Positions 44,815 to 53,769 of a stretch of DNA of 64,000 bases are shown in pieces; the stretch's first letter is position 1, and each line of letters opens with the position of its first letter. Position numbers and translations under genes: made by a program. The notes under the pieces are model-generated. The model did no database searches. It was not told where the DNA came from and saw only the letters and a list, made by a program, of their open reading frames with translations. Source of the stretch: Verrucosispora sp. NA02020 (GTDB lineage: Bacteria > Actinomycetota > Actinomycetes > Mycobacteriales > Micromonosporaceae); assembly GCF_013364215.1 (NCBI RefSeq), contig NZ_CP054923.1, positions 4,464,001-4,528,000 on the forward strand, given 5' to 3'.

Positions 44815-45651
44815 TCAGGAGGTCAGGTCCCCGAGGCCCTTCATCATCTCGGCGAAGTCGGTGGTCTCCGCCGCCGGCGGGGTCTCGATGTTCACCGGCT
44901 TGCCGTAGTCGGTGTAGTCGACGGTGATGTCGCCGAGGTTGCCGGTGACGACCTTGGCCCGACGGGGCTGGTACTGCCCGTCGACCCAGAGGTCGATGGT
45001 GATCTCCTTGACGCCCTGCTTGGCCAGCTCCTGCTCGACGCCCTTGCGCATCTCGGCGTCGACCTGCTGGAGGTACTCATCCATCGTCTGGGTCACGGTG
45101 TAGTGGACGGTGTCCACCCCGTTCACGTTCTCCTCGCCCACGACCTTGACGTTCTCGCTGGCGAGCAGCGCCTTGACCTGCTTGCTCGGGTCGACGTCCT
45201 CAAGCTGCTTGGTGAAGTTCGCCCCGCCCTCCGCGCCGGCGGCAGCCACGTCGATCTTCAGCCAGCGCTTGCCGCCCATGCTGGCGCGCTCGGTCTCCGG
45301 GACCTCGACGTAGACCGCGGTCTCGATCATCCGGATCGTCGTCGGCTTGCCGTCCGAGTCGGTGGTCGTCATCTCGACCTTGACCGGGTCACGCAGATCG
45401 ATGACGCCCTTGGCGGTGATCTTCTCACCGGCCGCCGTGCCCTCCATCGAGATGGTCACCGAGTCGCTGGACTGGGTCTTCTCCACGGTCTTCTGCAGCG
45501 ACCCCTTGAGGTCCTTGGCGAGCTGCTCCAGCACGTTCGGCTGCGCCGCGGCATCCGAGTCGGACGCCGAACCGCCGCCGCCGCAGGCGGTCATCGCGAG
45601 TGCCGTGAGCGCGGAGACCGCCACGACGGCGACCCTCTTGGACAGTGACAA
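44815..45651 (-). CDS. LppX/LolA-like lipoprotein
   Basis: A ~278-aa lipoprotein with signal peptide LSKRVAVVAVSALTALAM and lipobox MTACGG. The mature part is an alternating beta-rich domain (SVTISMEGTAAGEKITAKGVIDL, KVEMTTTDSDG, VYVEVPE, KRWLKIDVAA, YTVTQTMDEYLQQVDAE) like the LppX/LprG/LolA fold that binds lipids at the cell envelope. The likely start is TTG 45651 (M)SLSKRV; there is no in-frame ATG close by. It is transcribed alone between the MerR gene and the glucuronidase gene. The ligand is unknown. Confidence 0.75.
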   Translation of the reverse strand: MSLSKRVAVVAVSALTALAMTACGGGGSASDSDAAAQPNVLEQLAKDLKGSLQKTVEKTQSSDSVTISMEGTAAGEKITAKGVIDLRDPVKVEMTTTDSDGKPTTIRMIETAVYVEVPETERASMGGKRWLKIDVAAAGAEGGANFTKQLEDVDPSKQVKALLASENVKVVGEENVNGVDTVHYTVTQTMDEYLQQVDAEMRKGVEQELAKQGVKEITIDLWVDGQYQPRRAKVVTGNLGDITVDYTDYGKPVNIETPPAAETTDFAEMMKGLGDLTS

Positions 45652-45678
45652 CTGACAGCCCCATTCCCTTGACAAACT

Positions 45679-45696
45679 CTGGGGGACCTCCCCCAG
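45679..45696 (-). terminator. Short hairpin upstream of lipoprotein gene
   Basis: CTGGGGGA-CC-TCCCCCAG, 8-bp perfect arms. It lies between the stop of the glucuronidase gene and the start of the lipoprotein gene on the same strand; either a terminator for the former or a leader structure of the latter. Confidence 0.45.
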
Positions 45697-45761
45697 CCAG
45701 ACCGCCGACACGCTACCGGAGTCGGTCAACCCCCGTGCGACCCACCGACGTCCGCGCGGCC

Positions 45762-47861
45762 TCAGAACAGCGGACGACCGTACGTGTCCGGCACTCCGGA
45801 CTTGCGATGGAAGTACGCGTTGATCTGATCGCACCACTCCTGGGCGCTGCGCCGCTGCTCCGTCAGGCGCTCGTCCACCCGGGCGTACACGACCGGGTCG
45901 ACCAGCCCGTCCAGCGCCGCCCAGCGGTCGCTCATCGCCGCCACCTCCGCCACCCCGGCGAAGTGCGTGTCATAGATGTGCTGTACGACGGTGCTGCCGC
46001 TGTGCAGCACGTGGTCGTAGCGCACGTGGTGGAAGAAGAGCAGCAGCTCGTCGGGGCACTGCTCCACCGACTCGTACACCTGCGACCAGGGTGGCGGGTA
46101 CTGGCCGGTGAAGCCGGTGCCGGTGGCCCGGGTGCGGTCCACGCCCACCCCGTCCCGGTCGGCGAAGTGGTAGGTGCCCCAGCTCGTGTACTCGTACCCG
46201 TCGACGTCCGGGCCGTAGTGACGCCCGGGGCGCACCATGAAACCCACCCCCAGCGGGGCGGTGTACCGCTCGTAGGTGCGCCACGAGTCGTCCATGACCC
46301 CGTGCAGCGTCCGCCGCAGCAGCTCGGGATCGGCGCTGGCCGCCGGATCGAAGGTCAGGTCGATCCACTCGTCGAGCACGTCCTCCGGGCGCAGACGCGG
46401 GTCCCAGGCGAGCCGGCCGTAGGCGTACAGGTTGGCCTGGGCCAGTGGGTGACCGGTCCAGAACGGGTCGTCGCCCACGTTGGAGACGGCGGCCAGCCCG
46501 CCCCCGTCGGCGGCCACGTCGGCGACCGTCGGCCCGTCCTCGCCCCACGGCGTGAACCGCAGCACCTCGTGCCACCAGGGCGCCAGATAGCAGACGTGCC
46601 GCTGCTGCCCGGTGTACTCCTGGGTCACCTGGAACTCCACCGCCAACCGGGTGTCCGGCATCGCCGTGATCACCGGTGACACCGGCTCCCGGGTCTGGAA
46701 GTCCAGCGGACCGTGCTTGACCTGCACGATCACGTTGTCCCGGAAGCGACCGTCGAGCGGGGCGAAGTGGTCACCGGCGGCGCGGGCCCGGTCGGTGGAG
46801 CGGTCCCGCCAGTCCTGCCGGTGGTTGTAGACGAAGGCCCGCCAGTGCACCACGCCCCCGTACGGTGCCAGCGCCTCGGCCAGCAGGTTCGCCCCGTCGG
46901 CGTGGTCGCGGCCGTAGCTGAACGGGCCGGGCTGTCCCTCCGAGTCGGCCTTCACGAGGTATCCGCCGAAGTCCGGGATGCGGGCGTAGACCCGGGCGGT
47001 GGTCCCGGCCCACCAGGCACGCACCGTCTCGTCGAGCGGGTCGGCGGTGGGCAGCCCACCGACCATCACCGGCGCGGCGAAGTTCACCGACAGGTGCACC
47101 CGGATGCCGTACGGACGCAGGTCCTCGGCGATCTCGGCGACGTCGTCGAGCCGGTCGGTGAGCAGCCGCGCCTCGGTGGCGTGCACGTTGACGTTGTTCA
47201 CCGACACCGCGTTGATCCCGCACGCCGCCAGCAACCGCGCGTACGCCCGCACCCGCGCCCGGTCCGGATGTGCCCGGCCGGCACGCCAGAGGATCGACCC
47301 GCCGGCGTACCCGCGTTCGACCTGGCCCATCACCGGATGCACGTCGACGTTGTCCCAGTGGTTCAGCATCCGTCGCCGCATCACCGGCCGGTACGCCCGC
47401 GCCGGATGCGGTGCGCCGAACGCCGACTCCCCGAGCCGGACCACGTGGAACAGCCCGTGGAGCAGGCCCGCCGGTGCGTCGGCCAGCACCACCGTGACCT
47501 CGCCGTGGCGGACGACCGCGTATCCCTCGGGACCGAGCGGACCGCCACCGGCGGCGTCCAGGTCGGCCCGCGCGGCGTCGAGGACGCCCTGCGTCCCGTC
47601 GCCGTCCACTGTGGATGCATGGTGGTCGGTCAGGGTGAGGACGAGGTGGGCGGGTGGGCCGTCGGCGGACCGGCGGACCGTGCCGCCGTGGGTGGCGCAG
47701 GCGGTCCGGACCTCGTGCCACACGGTGTCGACGAGCAGGCCGTCACCGTGGACGAGGGTGTGCCGGGAACCGACGGCGCGGAACGCGGCCGGCGGCAGCC
47801 AGGCGGGGTGGACGTCGGTCGGGTCGGAGCCGGTGTCGCGCTCCGGGCAAATCCGTCGCAT
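45762..47861 (-). CDS. aguA: GH67 alpha-glucuronidase
   Basis: A 699-aa cytoplasmic enzyme that removes 4-O-methyl-glucuronic acid from the ends of xylo-oligosaccharides. An N-terminal alpha/beta domain (~1-145) precedes the barrel, with the GH67 motifs MLNHWDNVDVHPVMGQVERGYAGGSI, GINAVSVNNVNVHA, LVKADSEGQPGPFSYGRDH (proton-donor Glu) and HWRAFVYN. KHGPLDFQTREPVSP supplies a further catalytic acid. The C-terminal helical domain includes DHVLHSGSTVVQHIYDTHF. Its chemistry completes the debranching set of the hemicellulose island although it is ~3.4 kb from the importer and separately transcribed. Confidence 0.93.
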   Translation of the reverse strand: MRRICPERDTGSDPTDVHPAWLPPAAFRAVGSRHTLVHGDGLLVDTVWHEVRTACATHGGTVRRSADGPPAHLVLTLTDHHASTVDGDGTQGVLDAARADLDAAGGGPLGPEGYAVVRHGEVTVVLADAPAGLLHGLFHVVRLGESAFGAPHPARAYRPVMRRRMLNHWDNVDVHPVMGQVERGYAGGSILWRAGRAHPDRARVRAYARLLAACGINAVSVNNVNVHATEARLLTDRLDDVAEIAEDLRPYGIRVHLSVNFAAPVMVGGLPTADPLDETVRAWWAGTTARVYARIPDFGGYLVKADSEGQPGPFSYGRDHADGANLLAEALAPYGGVVHWRAFVYNHRQDWRDRSTDRARAAGDHFAPLDGRFRDNVIVQVKHGPLDFQTREPVSPVITAMPDTRLAVEFQVTQEYTGQQRHVCYLAPWWHEVLRFTPWGEDGPTVADVAADGGGLAAVSNVGDDPFWTGHPLAQANLYAYGRLAWDPRLRPEDVLDEWIDLTFDPAASADPELLRRTLHGVMDDSWRTYERYTAPLGVGFMVRPGRHYGPDVDGYEYTSWGTYHFADRDGVGVDRTRATGTGFTGQYPPPWSQVYESVEQCPDELLLFFHHVRYDHVLHSGSTVVQHIYDTHFAGVAEVAAMSDRWAALDGLVDPVVYARVDERLTEQRRSAQEWCDQINAYFHRKSGVPDTYGRPLF

Positions 47862-47892
47862 TACGCAGATCGTAACTAAGTCGATCGATGCG

Positions 47893-48759
47893 TCAAGGTC
47901 CTTCCGGAACCTTTCGGGCGGTACCGACCGGAGTCTCCAGGAGCCGCGCCAACTCCCCCGGGGTACGCGGACGGGCCCCGGCCAGGCCGGGCACGCGGTC
48001 CAGCAGCCGATGCACCACCGGTGCCCACGCCGGAGTCAACGCGGCACCGTCGAGCAGGTCCCCGCCGCCCAACTCGGCGCCGGACACCCCCTGCCGGATC
48101 CGGCCACCCGCCACCAGCACCCGTTCGTCGGCCCACCGGTACGCCAGGTCCACGTCGTGCGTGGCGAGCAGCAGCGTGGTGCCGGCCCGGTGCAGGGCGT
48201 CGAGCGTGCGCAGCAACGCCTCCACCCCCGACGGGTCGAGTCCGGCGGTCGGCTCGTCCAGGATCAGCACCCGGGGCCGCAACGCCACCGCCCCGGCGAT
48301 CGCCACCCGCTTACGCTGGCCGTACGAGAGCAGGTGGGTGGGACGGTCGGCGAGGTCGCCGATCTCCAACGCGGCCAGCGCCTCGGTACACCGCTGCCGC
48401 ACCTGCGCGTCGTCCAGACCGAGGTTGACCGGCCCGAACGAGACGTCCTGGAAGACGGTCGCGGCGAACAACTGGTCGTCGGGGTCCTGGAGCACCAGCT
48501 GCACCTGCTGACGGACGTCCAGCAGCCCCGCCCGGGTCCGGCGCAGCGGCACCCCGCCGACCAGCACCGTGCCGGCGTCGGCGGCCAGCGATCCGACCAT
48601 CAGCCGGAACAGGGTCGTCTTGCCACCGCCGTTGGGCCCCAGCACGGCCATCCGCCGCCCGGCCGGCACCGACAGGTCGGCGCCGGTCAGTACCGGACGC
48701 TCCGCCTCGTACCCGAAACTGACCCCGCGCAGCTCCAACAGCGGCGGATCGCCGCTCAC
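47893..48759 (-). CDS. cbiO: Cobalt ECF transporter ATP-binding protein
   Basis: A 288-aa ATPase of the Cbi cobalt uptake system. Walker A is LGPNGGGKTT, the Q-loop is LVLQDPDDQLFAATVFQDVSFGP (typical of CbiO/EcfA), the signature is LSYGQRKRVAIAGA, Walker B is VLILDEPTAGLD and the switch His is in LLLATHDVDLA. The C-terminal ~80 residues extend beyond the core domain. GTG 48759 overlaps the cbiQ stop. It is the last gene of the riboswitch-controlled cbiMNQO operon. Confidence 0.92.
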   Translation of the reverse strand: MSGDPPLLELRGVSFGYEAERPVLTGADLSVPAGRRMAVLGPNGGGKTTLFRLMVGSLAADAGTVLVGGVPLRRTRAGLLDVRQQVQLVLQDPDDQLFAATVFQDVSFGPVNLGLDDAQVRQRCTEALAALEIGDLADRPTHLLSYGQRKRVAIAGAVALRPRVLILDEPTAGLDPSGVEALLRTLDALHRAGTTLLLATHDVDLAYRWADERVLVAGGRIRQGVSGAELGGGDLLDGAALTPAWAPVVHRLLDRVPGLAGARPRTPGELARLLETPVGTARKVPEGP

Positions 48760-49499
48760 CCGAGCACCACCAGCATCCGGGTGGCCAGCACCACCGCCGC
48801 CAGCAGCAGCACGGTGACGACCAGGAACGCCGCCGACGGCTGGCGGACCTCGGTGCGTACCGCCAACGAGCCGGTGTAACCGCGCAGCGCCAACCCCTCC
48901 TCCCAGCGCCGGGCCAGCGAGAACGCACGGACGAAGACCGCGCCGGCCTGCCCGGCCAGCGACCGGTAGGTGCTGGCCCAGGTCCGGTAACCCAGCCGGG
49001 CCGCCTGGGCCTGCCGCACCGCGTGCACACTCTCCAGCAGCAGGAACAGCATCCGATAGATCAGCGCGGCCACCTCGGTGACCGCGCTGGGCACCCCGAG
49101 ACGCTGGAGCCGGGGCAGCACGTCGGCCAGCGGCGTGGTGGCGGCGAAGAGCAACAGGCAGAGCAGCGCGGCGCAGGCCCGACCGGCGGTCGTGGCGGCC
49201 GTCGCGAGCCCCTCCGGCGCCCACCGGACCTGCGTCGGACCGGAGACCGCCACCAGCATCGGCACCGAGCCGGTCAGGATGAACAGCAACGGCGTCCGGG
49301 CCACCCGCACCAGCAGACGCGGCGGCAGCGCCGCCGGCCCGAGCAACGCCACCGCTGCGGTCAGGCCCACCACCAGGGCGCCCGGCCACGGCGGCAGGAG
49401 CAGGGCGCAGCCCAACAGCCCCAGAGCCAACAGGGCCTTCTCCACCGGGTGGCGGCGTCGCCAGGGGCTGGCGTACGCCGCCACGTCCAACGCGAGCAC
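48756..49499 (-). CDS. cbiQ: Cobalt ECF transporter T component
   Basis: A 247-aa energy-coupling membrane subunit with about five transmembrane helices. The two short conserved Ala-Arg motifs that bind the ATPase are seen as ARLGYRTWAS and ALRGYTG in the C-terminal half. It links CbiO to the CbiM/CbiN substrate part. GTG 49499 overlaps the cbiN stop (TAGTG) by one base and its stop overlaps cbiO. Confidence 0.9.
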   Translation of the reverse strand: MLALDVAAYASPWRRRHPVEKALLALGLLGCALLLPPWPGALVVGLTAAVALLGPAALPPRLLVRVARTPLLFILTGSVPMLVAVSGPTQVRWAPEGLATAATTAGRACAALLCLLLFAATTPLADVLPRLQRLGVPSAVTEVAALIYRMLFLLLESVHAVRQAQAARLGYRTWASTYRSLAGQAGAVFVRAFSLARRWEEGLALRGYTGSLAVRTEVRQPSAAFLVVTVLLLAAVVLATRMLVVLG

Positions 49500-49828
49500 T
49501 AGTCGGTGGTCTTCTCCCCGGTCGCGGACTGCTCGCCACGCAGCCGCTGCCGGGTCCGGGCCACCCCGAAGTAATAGCCGAGGAACCCGGCACCGAGGGC
49601 GGCCTGAAGCGCGAACAACGCCGACTCGATCTCACCCGACGGCGGTTCGTAGATCGAACTGAACCACGGCTCGTAGTCGGGATGGTCGTTGACGATCGCC
49701 TCCTCGGCGAGGGCGTCGGCACCGGCGAACGGCTCCTCGCCGCTGCCGAGCCCCAGCACCAGCGGCGCCACCGCCAACGCCACCACGGCGAGCAGCAACA
49801 ACAGGTTGGTCCGGCCGAACGACTTCAC
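49499..49828 (-). CDS. cbiN: Cobalt transport protein CbiN
   Basis: A 109-aa small subunit with two transmembrane helices ([21 protein letters not shown] near the N-terminus and [20 protein letters not shown] near the C-terminus). The extracytoplasmic loop between them contains [23 protein letters not shown]. It assists CbiM in loading cobalt. GTG 49828 overlaps the cbiM stop. The length is normal for the family. Confidence 0.9.
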   Translation of the reverse strand: MKSFGRTNLLLLLAVVALAVAPLVLGLGSGEEPFAGADALAEEAIVNDHPDYEPWFSSIYEPPSGEIESALFALQAALGAGFLGYYFGVARTRQRLRGEQSATGEKTTD

Positions 49829-50517
49829 GCCACCGCTCCCTGGGTCGTCGGGGCCGGACGGCGCAGGATGCCGAGCCGGCGGAGTTCCTGCGGGCTCACC
49901 CGGACCAGCAGCCGGACCACCAGGACCGTGAGCAGCCCCTCGCTGATCGCCAGCGGGATCTGGGTGACCGCGAAGATGGACCCGAACTTGGCCAGCGCGC
50001 CGACGAAGCCCGAATCCGGGTCCGGGAAGGCCAGCGCGAGCTGCGCGCTGGTCACGCAGTACGTCGCCAGGTCGGCCAGGGCAGCGGCGAAGAACACCGA
50101 GATGCCGAGGCCGCCACCGAACCGGCGGATCAGCGCGTACACGCCGAAGGCCACCCAGGGACCGACGATGGCCATCGAGAAGACGTTCGCGCCGAGCGTG
50201 CTCAACCCGCCGTGCGCCAGGAGGAGCGCCTGGAACAGCAACACGATCGTGCCGAGCACACTCATCACCGGTGCCCGGAACAGGATCGCGCCGAGACCCA
50301 CACCCGTCGGATGGGAACAGGAGCCGGTCACCGAAGGGATCTTCAGCGCCGACAGGACGAAGGTGAACGCCCCGGCCGCGCCGAGCAACAGCTTCGCGTC
50401 GGGGTTCGCGCGGACCTGCTGGACCAGGTTGCGCGCACCGTGGATGACGAACGGTGTCGAGACCGCGAACCATGCCGCCGCCTGCACCGGTGGTAGGTAG
50501 CCCTCAGCGATGTGCAT
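49825..50517 (-). CDS. cbiM: Cobalt transport protein CbiM
   Basis: A 230-aa substrate-specific membrane subunit. The invariant N-terminus [10 protein letters not shown] supplies the metal ligands (Met1 amine, His2), and [19 protein letters not shown] contains the conserved third-ligand His. About six transmembrane helices follow. ATG 50517 has a GGGGAGG ribosome site. It is the first gene of cbiMNQO and sits ~45 nt downstream of a cobalamin riboswitch, so cobalt import is shut off when B12 is plentiful. Confidence 0.95.
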   Translation of the reverse strand: MHIAEGYLPPVQAAAWFAVSTPFVIHGARNLVQQVRANPDAKLLLGAAGAFTFVLSALKIPSVTGSCSHPTGVGLGAILFRAPVMSVLGTIVLLFQALLLAHGGLSTLGANVFSMAIVGPWVAFGVYALIRRFGGGLGISVFFAAALADLATYCVTSAQLALAFPDPDSGFVGALAKFGSIFAVTQIPLAISEGLLTVLVVRLLVRVSPQELRRLGILRRPAPTTQGAVA

Positions 50518-50561
50518 GAGTCGACCTCCCCTTCCAACACCTCGTGGACGAGATCACATGT

Positions 50562-50722
50562 CGGGGTCGGTCTCCTGGCTCCCGGATCGTCGCGTACTCC
50601 GGCCTTCCCAGGTCCTCCACGGACCCAGTGGCGTACAAGTCGGAGTGAACTCCCCGGTCACAGTGGCGAGGGCCGCGCCGGTATCACACCGGCTTCCCGT
50701 TACCGCGACGGCGCGACGTTAT
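50562..50722 (-). ncRNA. Cobalamin (B12) riboswitch
   Basis: On the minus strand the leader reads, in order, GGGAAGCCGGTGTGATACCG, GCGCGGCCCTCGCCACTGTG, GACCGGGGAG, a second GCCACTGGG, then CCTGGGAAGG and GGGAGCCAGGAGACCGA. These are the conserved core and B12-box elements of the class-I cobalamin riboswitch in the right order. It lies directly upstream of cbiMNQO. Confidence 0.93.
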
Positions 50723-50846
50723 CCGTTCCGCACACCGACGCACAAGACTCGTCGATGCCACCGCGACCGTACGCGGGTGAAGAGTGCCGTTTGTCACGAC
50801 GATTCACGGGTAGACGCCAGATCCGTTGCGAGAAGGGGCCGACCGG

Positions 50847-51251
50847 TTGGACGAGAACGAGTTCATCGACTCCGTGGCGCACCGCACCGGCGCGTCGACG
50901 GAGCAGGCGACCGCCATCGCGCGCGCCACCCTGACCACGCTCGCCGAGCGGATCGACGGCGGCGAGGCACGGGACCTGGCCGACCGACTCCCGGAAGGGC
51001 TGCGGGCGTACACGTTCGCGCCCAGCGAGACCGCCGAACGCTTCGGGCTCGACGTGTTCGTCGACCGCGTCGGCGGCCGTGCCGACGTCGATCCCGACCT
51101 GGCCGAGGCCGGCATCCGGGCGGTCCTGGACACCATTCGAGGTGACGTCGCCCCCGCCGACCACGACGACGTCATCGCGAACCTGCCGGCCGAACTGTGG
51201 CAGGTGGCCAACCCGGCGCCGTCGTACGACGCGCAGCGCGACCGCGGCTAG
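50847..51251 (+). CDS. DUF2267 protein
   Basis: A ~134-aa all-helical protein: (M)DENEFIDSVAHRTGASTEQATAIARATLTTLAERIDGGEARDLADRLPEGL, then a similar second half (FVDRVGGRADVDPDLAEAGIRAVLDTIR...DDVIANLPAELWQV). The internal duplication and sequence fit DUF2267, a family of unknown function common in actinobacteria. TTG 50847 is chosen because GAGAAGGGG lies 8 nt upstream and family members begin at this point; TTG 50826 would add seven residues. It converges on the roadblock gene. Confidence 0.8.
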   Translation: MDENEFIDSVAHRTGASTEQATAIARATLTTLAERIDGGEARDLADRLPEGLRAYTFAPSETAERFGLDVFVDRVGGRADVDPDLAEAGIRAVLDTIRGDVAPADHDDVIANLPAELWQVANPAPSYDAQRDRG

Positions 51252-51255
51252 CGGG

Positions 51256-51675
51256 TCACCGCCCGGTCAGGTGGGGCGCCGGCTCCACGTACACCGGCAG
51301 GTGGTGCCCGGCCCTGGCACAGAAGAGGGCGACCTCGTACGCCATGTCCCCCACCTCCGCCGAGCCGTCGATACCGACGGTGAGGATCGCCCCGTTGCCG
51401 GTGGTGGCGTGGAACAGGAACGCCCGCGACATCTGCACCACCACCTGGTGCAGCTCACCCTCACCGCACAATCGGGCGGCGGCCAGACCGAGCGCCTGGA
51501 GCCCACAGACCACACTGGACAGTTCCTCGGCGATCTCCTCGTCGATGCCCCGCGAGGCCCCCAGCATGATGCCGTCCGGGGAGAGCACCACCGCGAACTT
51601 GGCGCCGGGCACCCGATCCACGATGTCGTCGAGCGCGTCGTTGAGGTTCTCGGCGGTGACCAGGGCATGGGTCAT
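51256..51675 (-). CDS. Roadblock/LC7-domain protein
   Basis: A 139-aa protein with the roadblock fold: LDDIVDRVPGAKFAVVLSPDGIMLGASRGIDEEIAEELSSVVCGLQ, then VVVQMSRAFLFHATTGNGAILTVGIDGSAEVGDMAYEVALF. Such proteins regulate small MglA/Rag-like GTPases. The usual partners (sensor kinase, DUF742, GTPase) are not adjacent, so it is isolated here. The start at ATG 51675 is the first codon of the conserved region, and the stop lies 5 nt from the convergent DUF2267 gene. Confidence 0.85.
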   Translation of the reverse strand: MTHALVTAENLNDALDDIVDRVPGAKFAVVLSPDGIMLGASRGIDEEIAEELSSVVCGLQALGLAAARLCGEGELHQVVVQMSRAFLFHATTGNGAILTVGIDGSAEVGDMAYEVALFCARAGHHLPVYVEPAPHLTGR

Positions 51676-51863
51676 AAGGGCGCTGTCCTCTCGTCGAAAC
51701 TCCTACGTTCGTACCAGAGAAGACGCGGCCTCAGGAGCCCACTGGTGGCCCGATCCTGTTCTCTGATCCCCCTAACGTACGACGACGCTGGTCACCCTAA
51801 TCGGACGGGTCGGACGTCCCGGTCACACCGGGAATCCCTCTTCTGACCGACGGTGACACCCGC

Positions 51864-53114
51864 TCAGGACGACGGCACCGGCCACCGCAACCCCACCAGG
51901 CCGGGCACGGCGACACGACCCAGTTCGGCACCGCTGGTCGGGTCGAGCCACCGCACCGCCGACGGCCCACCCACATAGAGACGGCCACCGTCGGGGCCGA
52001 GGACGAGACCGGTGACGGGGGCGTCGACCGGTCGTTCGGCGACGACCCGCAGACCGACCGCATCCACCGTACGCAGCACACCGGCCCCGCCGAGGAACAG
52101 TCTTTCGTCGTCCGCCGTCGCGTACGCCGGGCCGGACGCCCCGGGCACGACGGCGGTGCGGCGTACCGTCAGTTCCTCGGTGGAGATCTCGGCGACGGTC
52201 CCGGAGGTCAGGTCGGCGACGTACAGCCGGGAACCGTCCGGGGCGATCGCCATGGCGTGCCCGTCGGCTGTGCCCTCCCCGAACGGGTGCGGCAGATCCA
52301 CGCAGTAGGCCCACCGCTCGTGCAGGTGCAGCGTGTGCACGAAAGCGTGGACGTCGCTCCCCGGCCGTCCACTGATGCGGTCCCGGGTGTGCCGATGCTC
52401 GGGCTGATGGGTGTAGAGCGTGTACAGGACGCGACGGTCCGGGGCGAGTACCGCCTGACGCCCGTCACCGCGCATCTCCTCCTCCGCGCCCGCCGGGATC
52501 GCCTGCTTGAGGCGGGTCTGCAACGGGCCGGCCACACCGGTGGCGAGGTCGACCACCCGAACCCGGTACCGGTCCGGCGTCTGCGGCGGCAGCCACTCCA
52601 GCACGAAGAGGCCGGTGTGGTCGTGGGTGAACGCCTCCGGGACGACGTTGCCCGGCAGTCGCCGCCGGTGCCGCACCCCACCCGCGTCGGCGATCAGCAC
52701 CGGCGTGGCGTCCCGCCCGGCCGGAGACGCTGCGGTGACGCTCACCGCCTCGGTGGTCAGTGCCACCCACGTGCCGTCGGCGGAGACCGTCTGCGGCACC
52801 CAGCGGCCGGGCAGCCGCACCCGGGCGGAGGCGACACCGGTGGCGGTCTCGATCCGCCAGAACGCGGTGTCGGCACCCTCCGGCGTGCTCGCGTACACCG
52901 ACCGCCCCTCGGCGGTGGCGACGGCGTGCGGGACCACCTGCCGTTCGGCACCACGGAGCAGGCCGAGTCCGTCGGCCAGGTCCACGAGCAGCGGATCCGG
53001 CGGCACGCCTGCCACCGGTGACCCGGTCGGATCACACCCGACCAGCGTCGCGGCACCCGCGCCCACCAGCGCGGACAACAGGGTACGGCGGGTGGTCGTC
53101 CTCGTCGCCATCAT
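51864..53114 (-). CDS. Beta-propeller lipoprotein
   Basis: A 416-aa protein. The N-terminus has a twin-arginine-like start (RTTTRRTLLSALVGAGAATLVG) ending in a lipobox (LVGCDP), so it is probably an exported lipoprotein. The rest consists of repeated ~45-residue beta-propeller blades of YVTN/WD40 type (PDGSRLYVADLTSGTVAEIST, DDERLFLGGAGVLRTVDAV, PDGGRLYVGGPSAVRWLDP). There is no obvious enzymatic site. It is divergent from the ECF sigma gene with 79 nt between starts, so it may belong to that regulon. Confidence 0.8.
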   Translation of the reverse strand: MMATRTTTRRTLLSALVGAGAATLVGCDPTGSPVAGVPPDPLLVDLADGLGLLRGAERQVVPHAVATAEGRSVYASTPEGADTAFWRIETATGVASARVRLPGRWVPQTVSADGTWVALTTEAVSVTAASPAGRDATPVLIADAGGVRHRRRLPGNVVPEAFTHDHTGLFVLEWLPPQTPDRYRVRVVDLATGVAGPLQTRLKQAIPAGAEEEMRGDGRQAVLAPDRRVLYTLYTHQPEHRHTRDRISGRPGSDVHAFVHTLHLHERWAYCVDLPHPFGEGTADGHAMAIAPDGSRLYVADLTSGTVAEISTEELTVRRTAVVPGASGPAYATADDERLFLGGAGVLRTVDAVGLRVVAERPVDAPVTGLVLGPDGGRLYVGGPSAVRWLDPTSGAELGRVAVPGLVGLRWPVPSS

Positions 53115-53193
53115 GCCCGGATGACACCGTCACGCCGATTCCGGTTCCGTCGGCGGAGAGTGGAACCTGAACGCCGCGACCGGTGTCAGGACA

Positions 53194-53769
53194 GTGATCC
53201 CACCGGAGGTTCCCCTGGACGACGAGGAACTCGTCACCCGCGCGCAGGCAGGTGACCTGGAGGCGTACGAACTCCTGGTCGCCCGGCACACCGCGTCCGC
53301 GTACCGGACGGCGATCCTGCTCGGCGCGGGAGCTGACGCGGAGGACATGGTCCAGGAGGCGTTCGTGAAGGGCTACCGGAAACTGTCCCGCTATCGCGGC
53401 GACGCCTCGTTCCGATCGTGGCTGCTGGCGATCGTGGCGAACGAGACACGCAACCTGCACCGGTCACGCGACCGGCGTACCGGTCTGGTGCTGCGGGCCG
53501 CCCGGGCGGCACCGTACTCGGAGGCCGCCGAGGACGGGGCCGTCGACGCCGCCCTCGCCGGGGAACGGCGAGCCACCCTGGTCCAGGCTCTGCGGTCGTT
53601 GCCGGAGCGCGACCGCGAGGTGATCGTCTGCCGCTACTTCCTCGACCTGTCCGAGGACGAGACGGTCGCCATGCTCGGCTGGGCACGCGGCACGGTGAAG
53701 TCGCGGACGTCCCGCGCCCTGGTGAAGCTGCGTGGCCTGCTCGACGTCGAGGAGCTGAGCCGTGGCTGA
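53194..53769 (+). CDS. ECF-type sigma factor
   Basis: A 191-aa sigma-70 family member with only regions 2 and 4. Region 2 is DLEAYELLVARHTASAYRTAIL...GADAEDMVQEAFVKGYRKLSRYRGDASFRSWLLAIVANETRN (~20-90). Region 4 is ALRSLPERDREVIVCRYFLDLSEDETVAMLGWARGTVKSRTSRAL (~130-180). The GTG start lies in the divergent promoter with the propeller lipoprotein. The downstream gene overlaps by 8 nt and encodes a membrane-anchored putative anti-sigma factor. Confidence 0.9.
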   Translation: MIPPEVPLDDEELVTRAQAGDLEAYELLVARHTASAYRTAILLGAGADAEDMVQEAFVKGYRKLSRYRGDASFRSWLLAIVANETRNLHRSRDRRTGLVLRAARAAPYSEAAEDGAVDAALAGERRATLVQALRSLPERDREVIVCRYFLDLSEDETVAMLGWARGTVKSRTSRALVKLRGLLDVEELSRG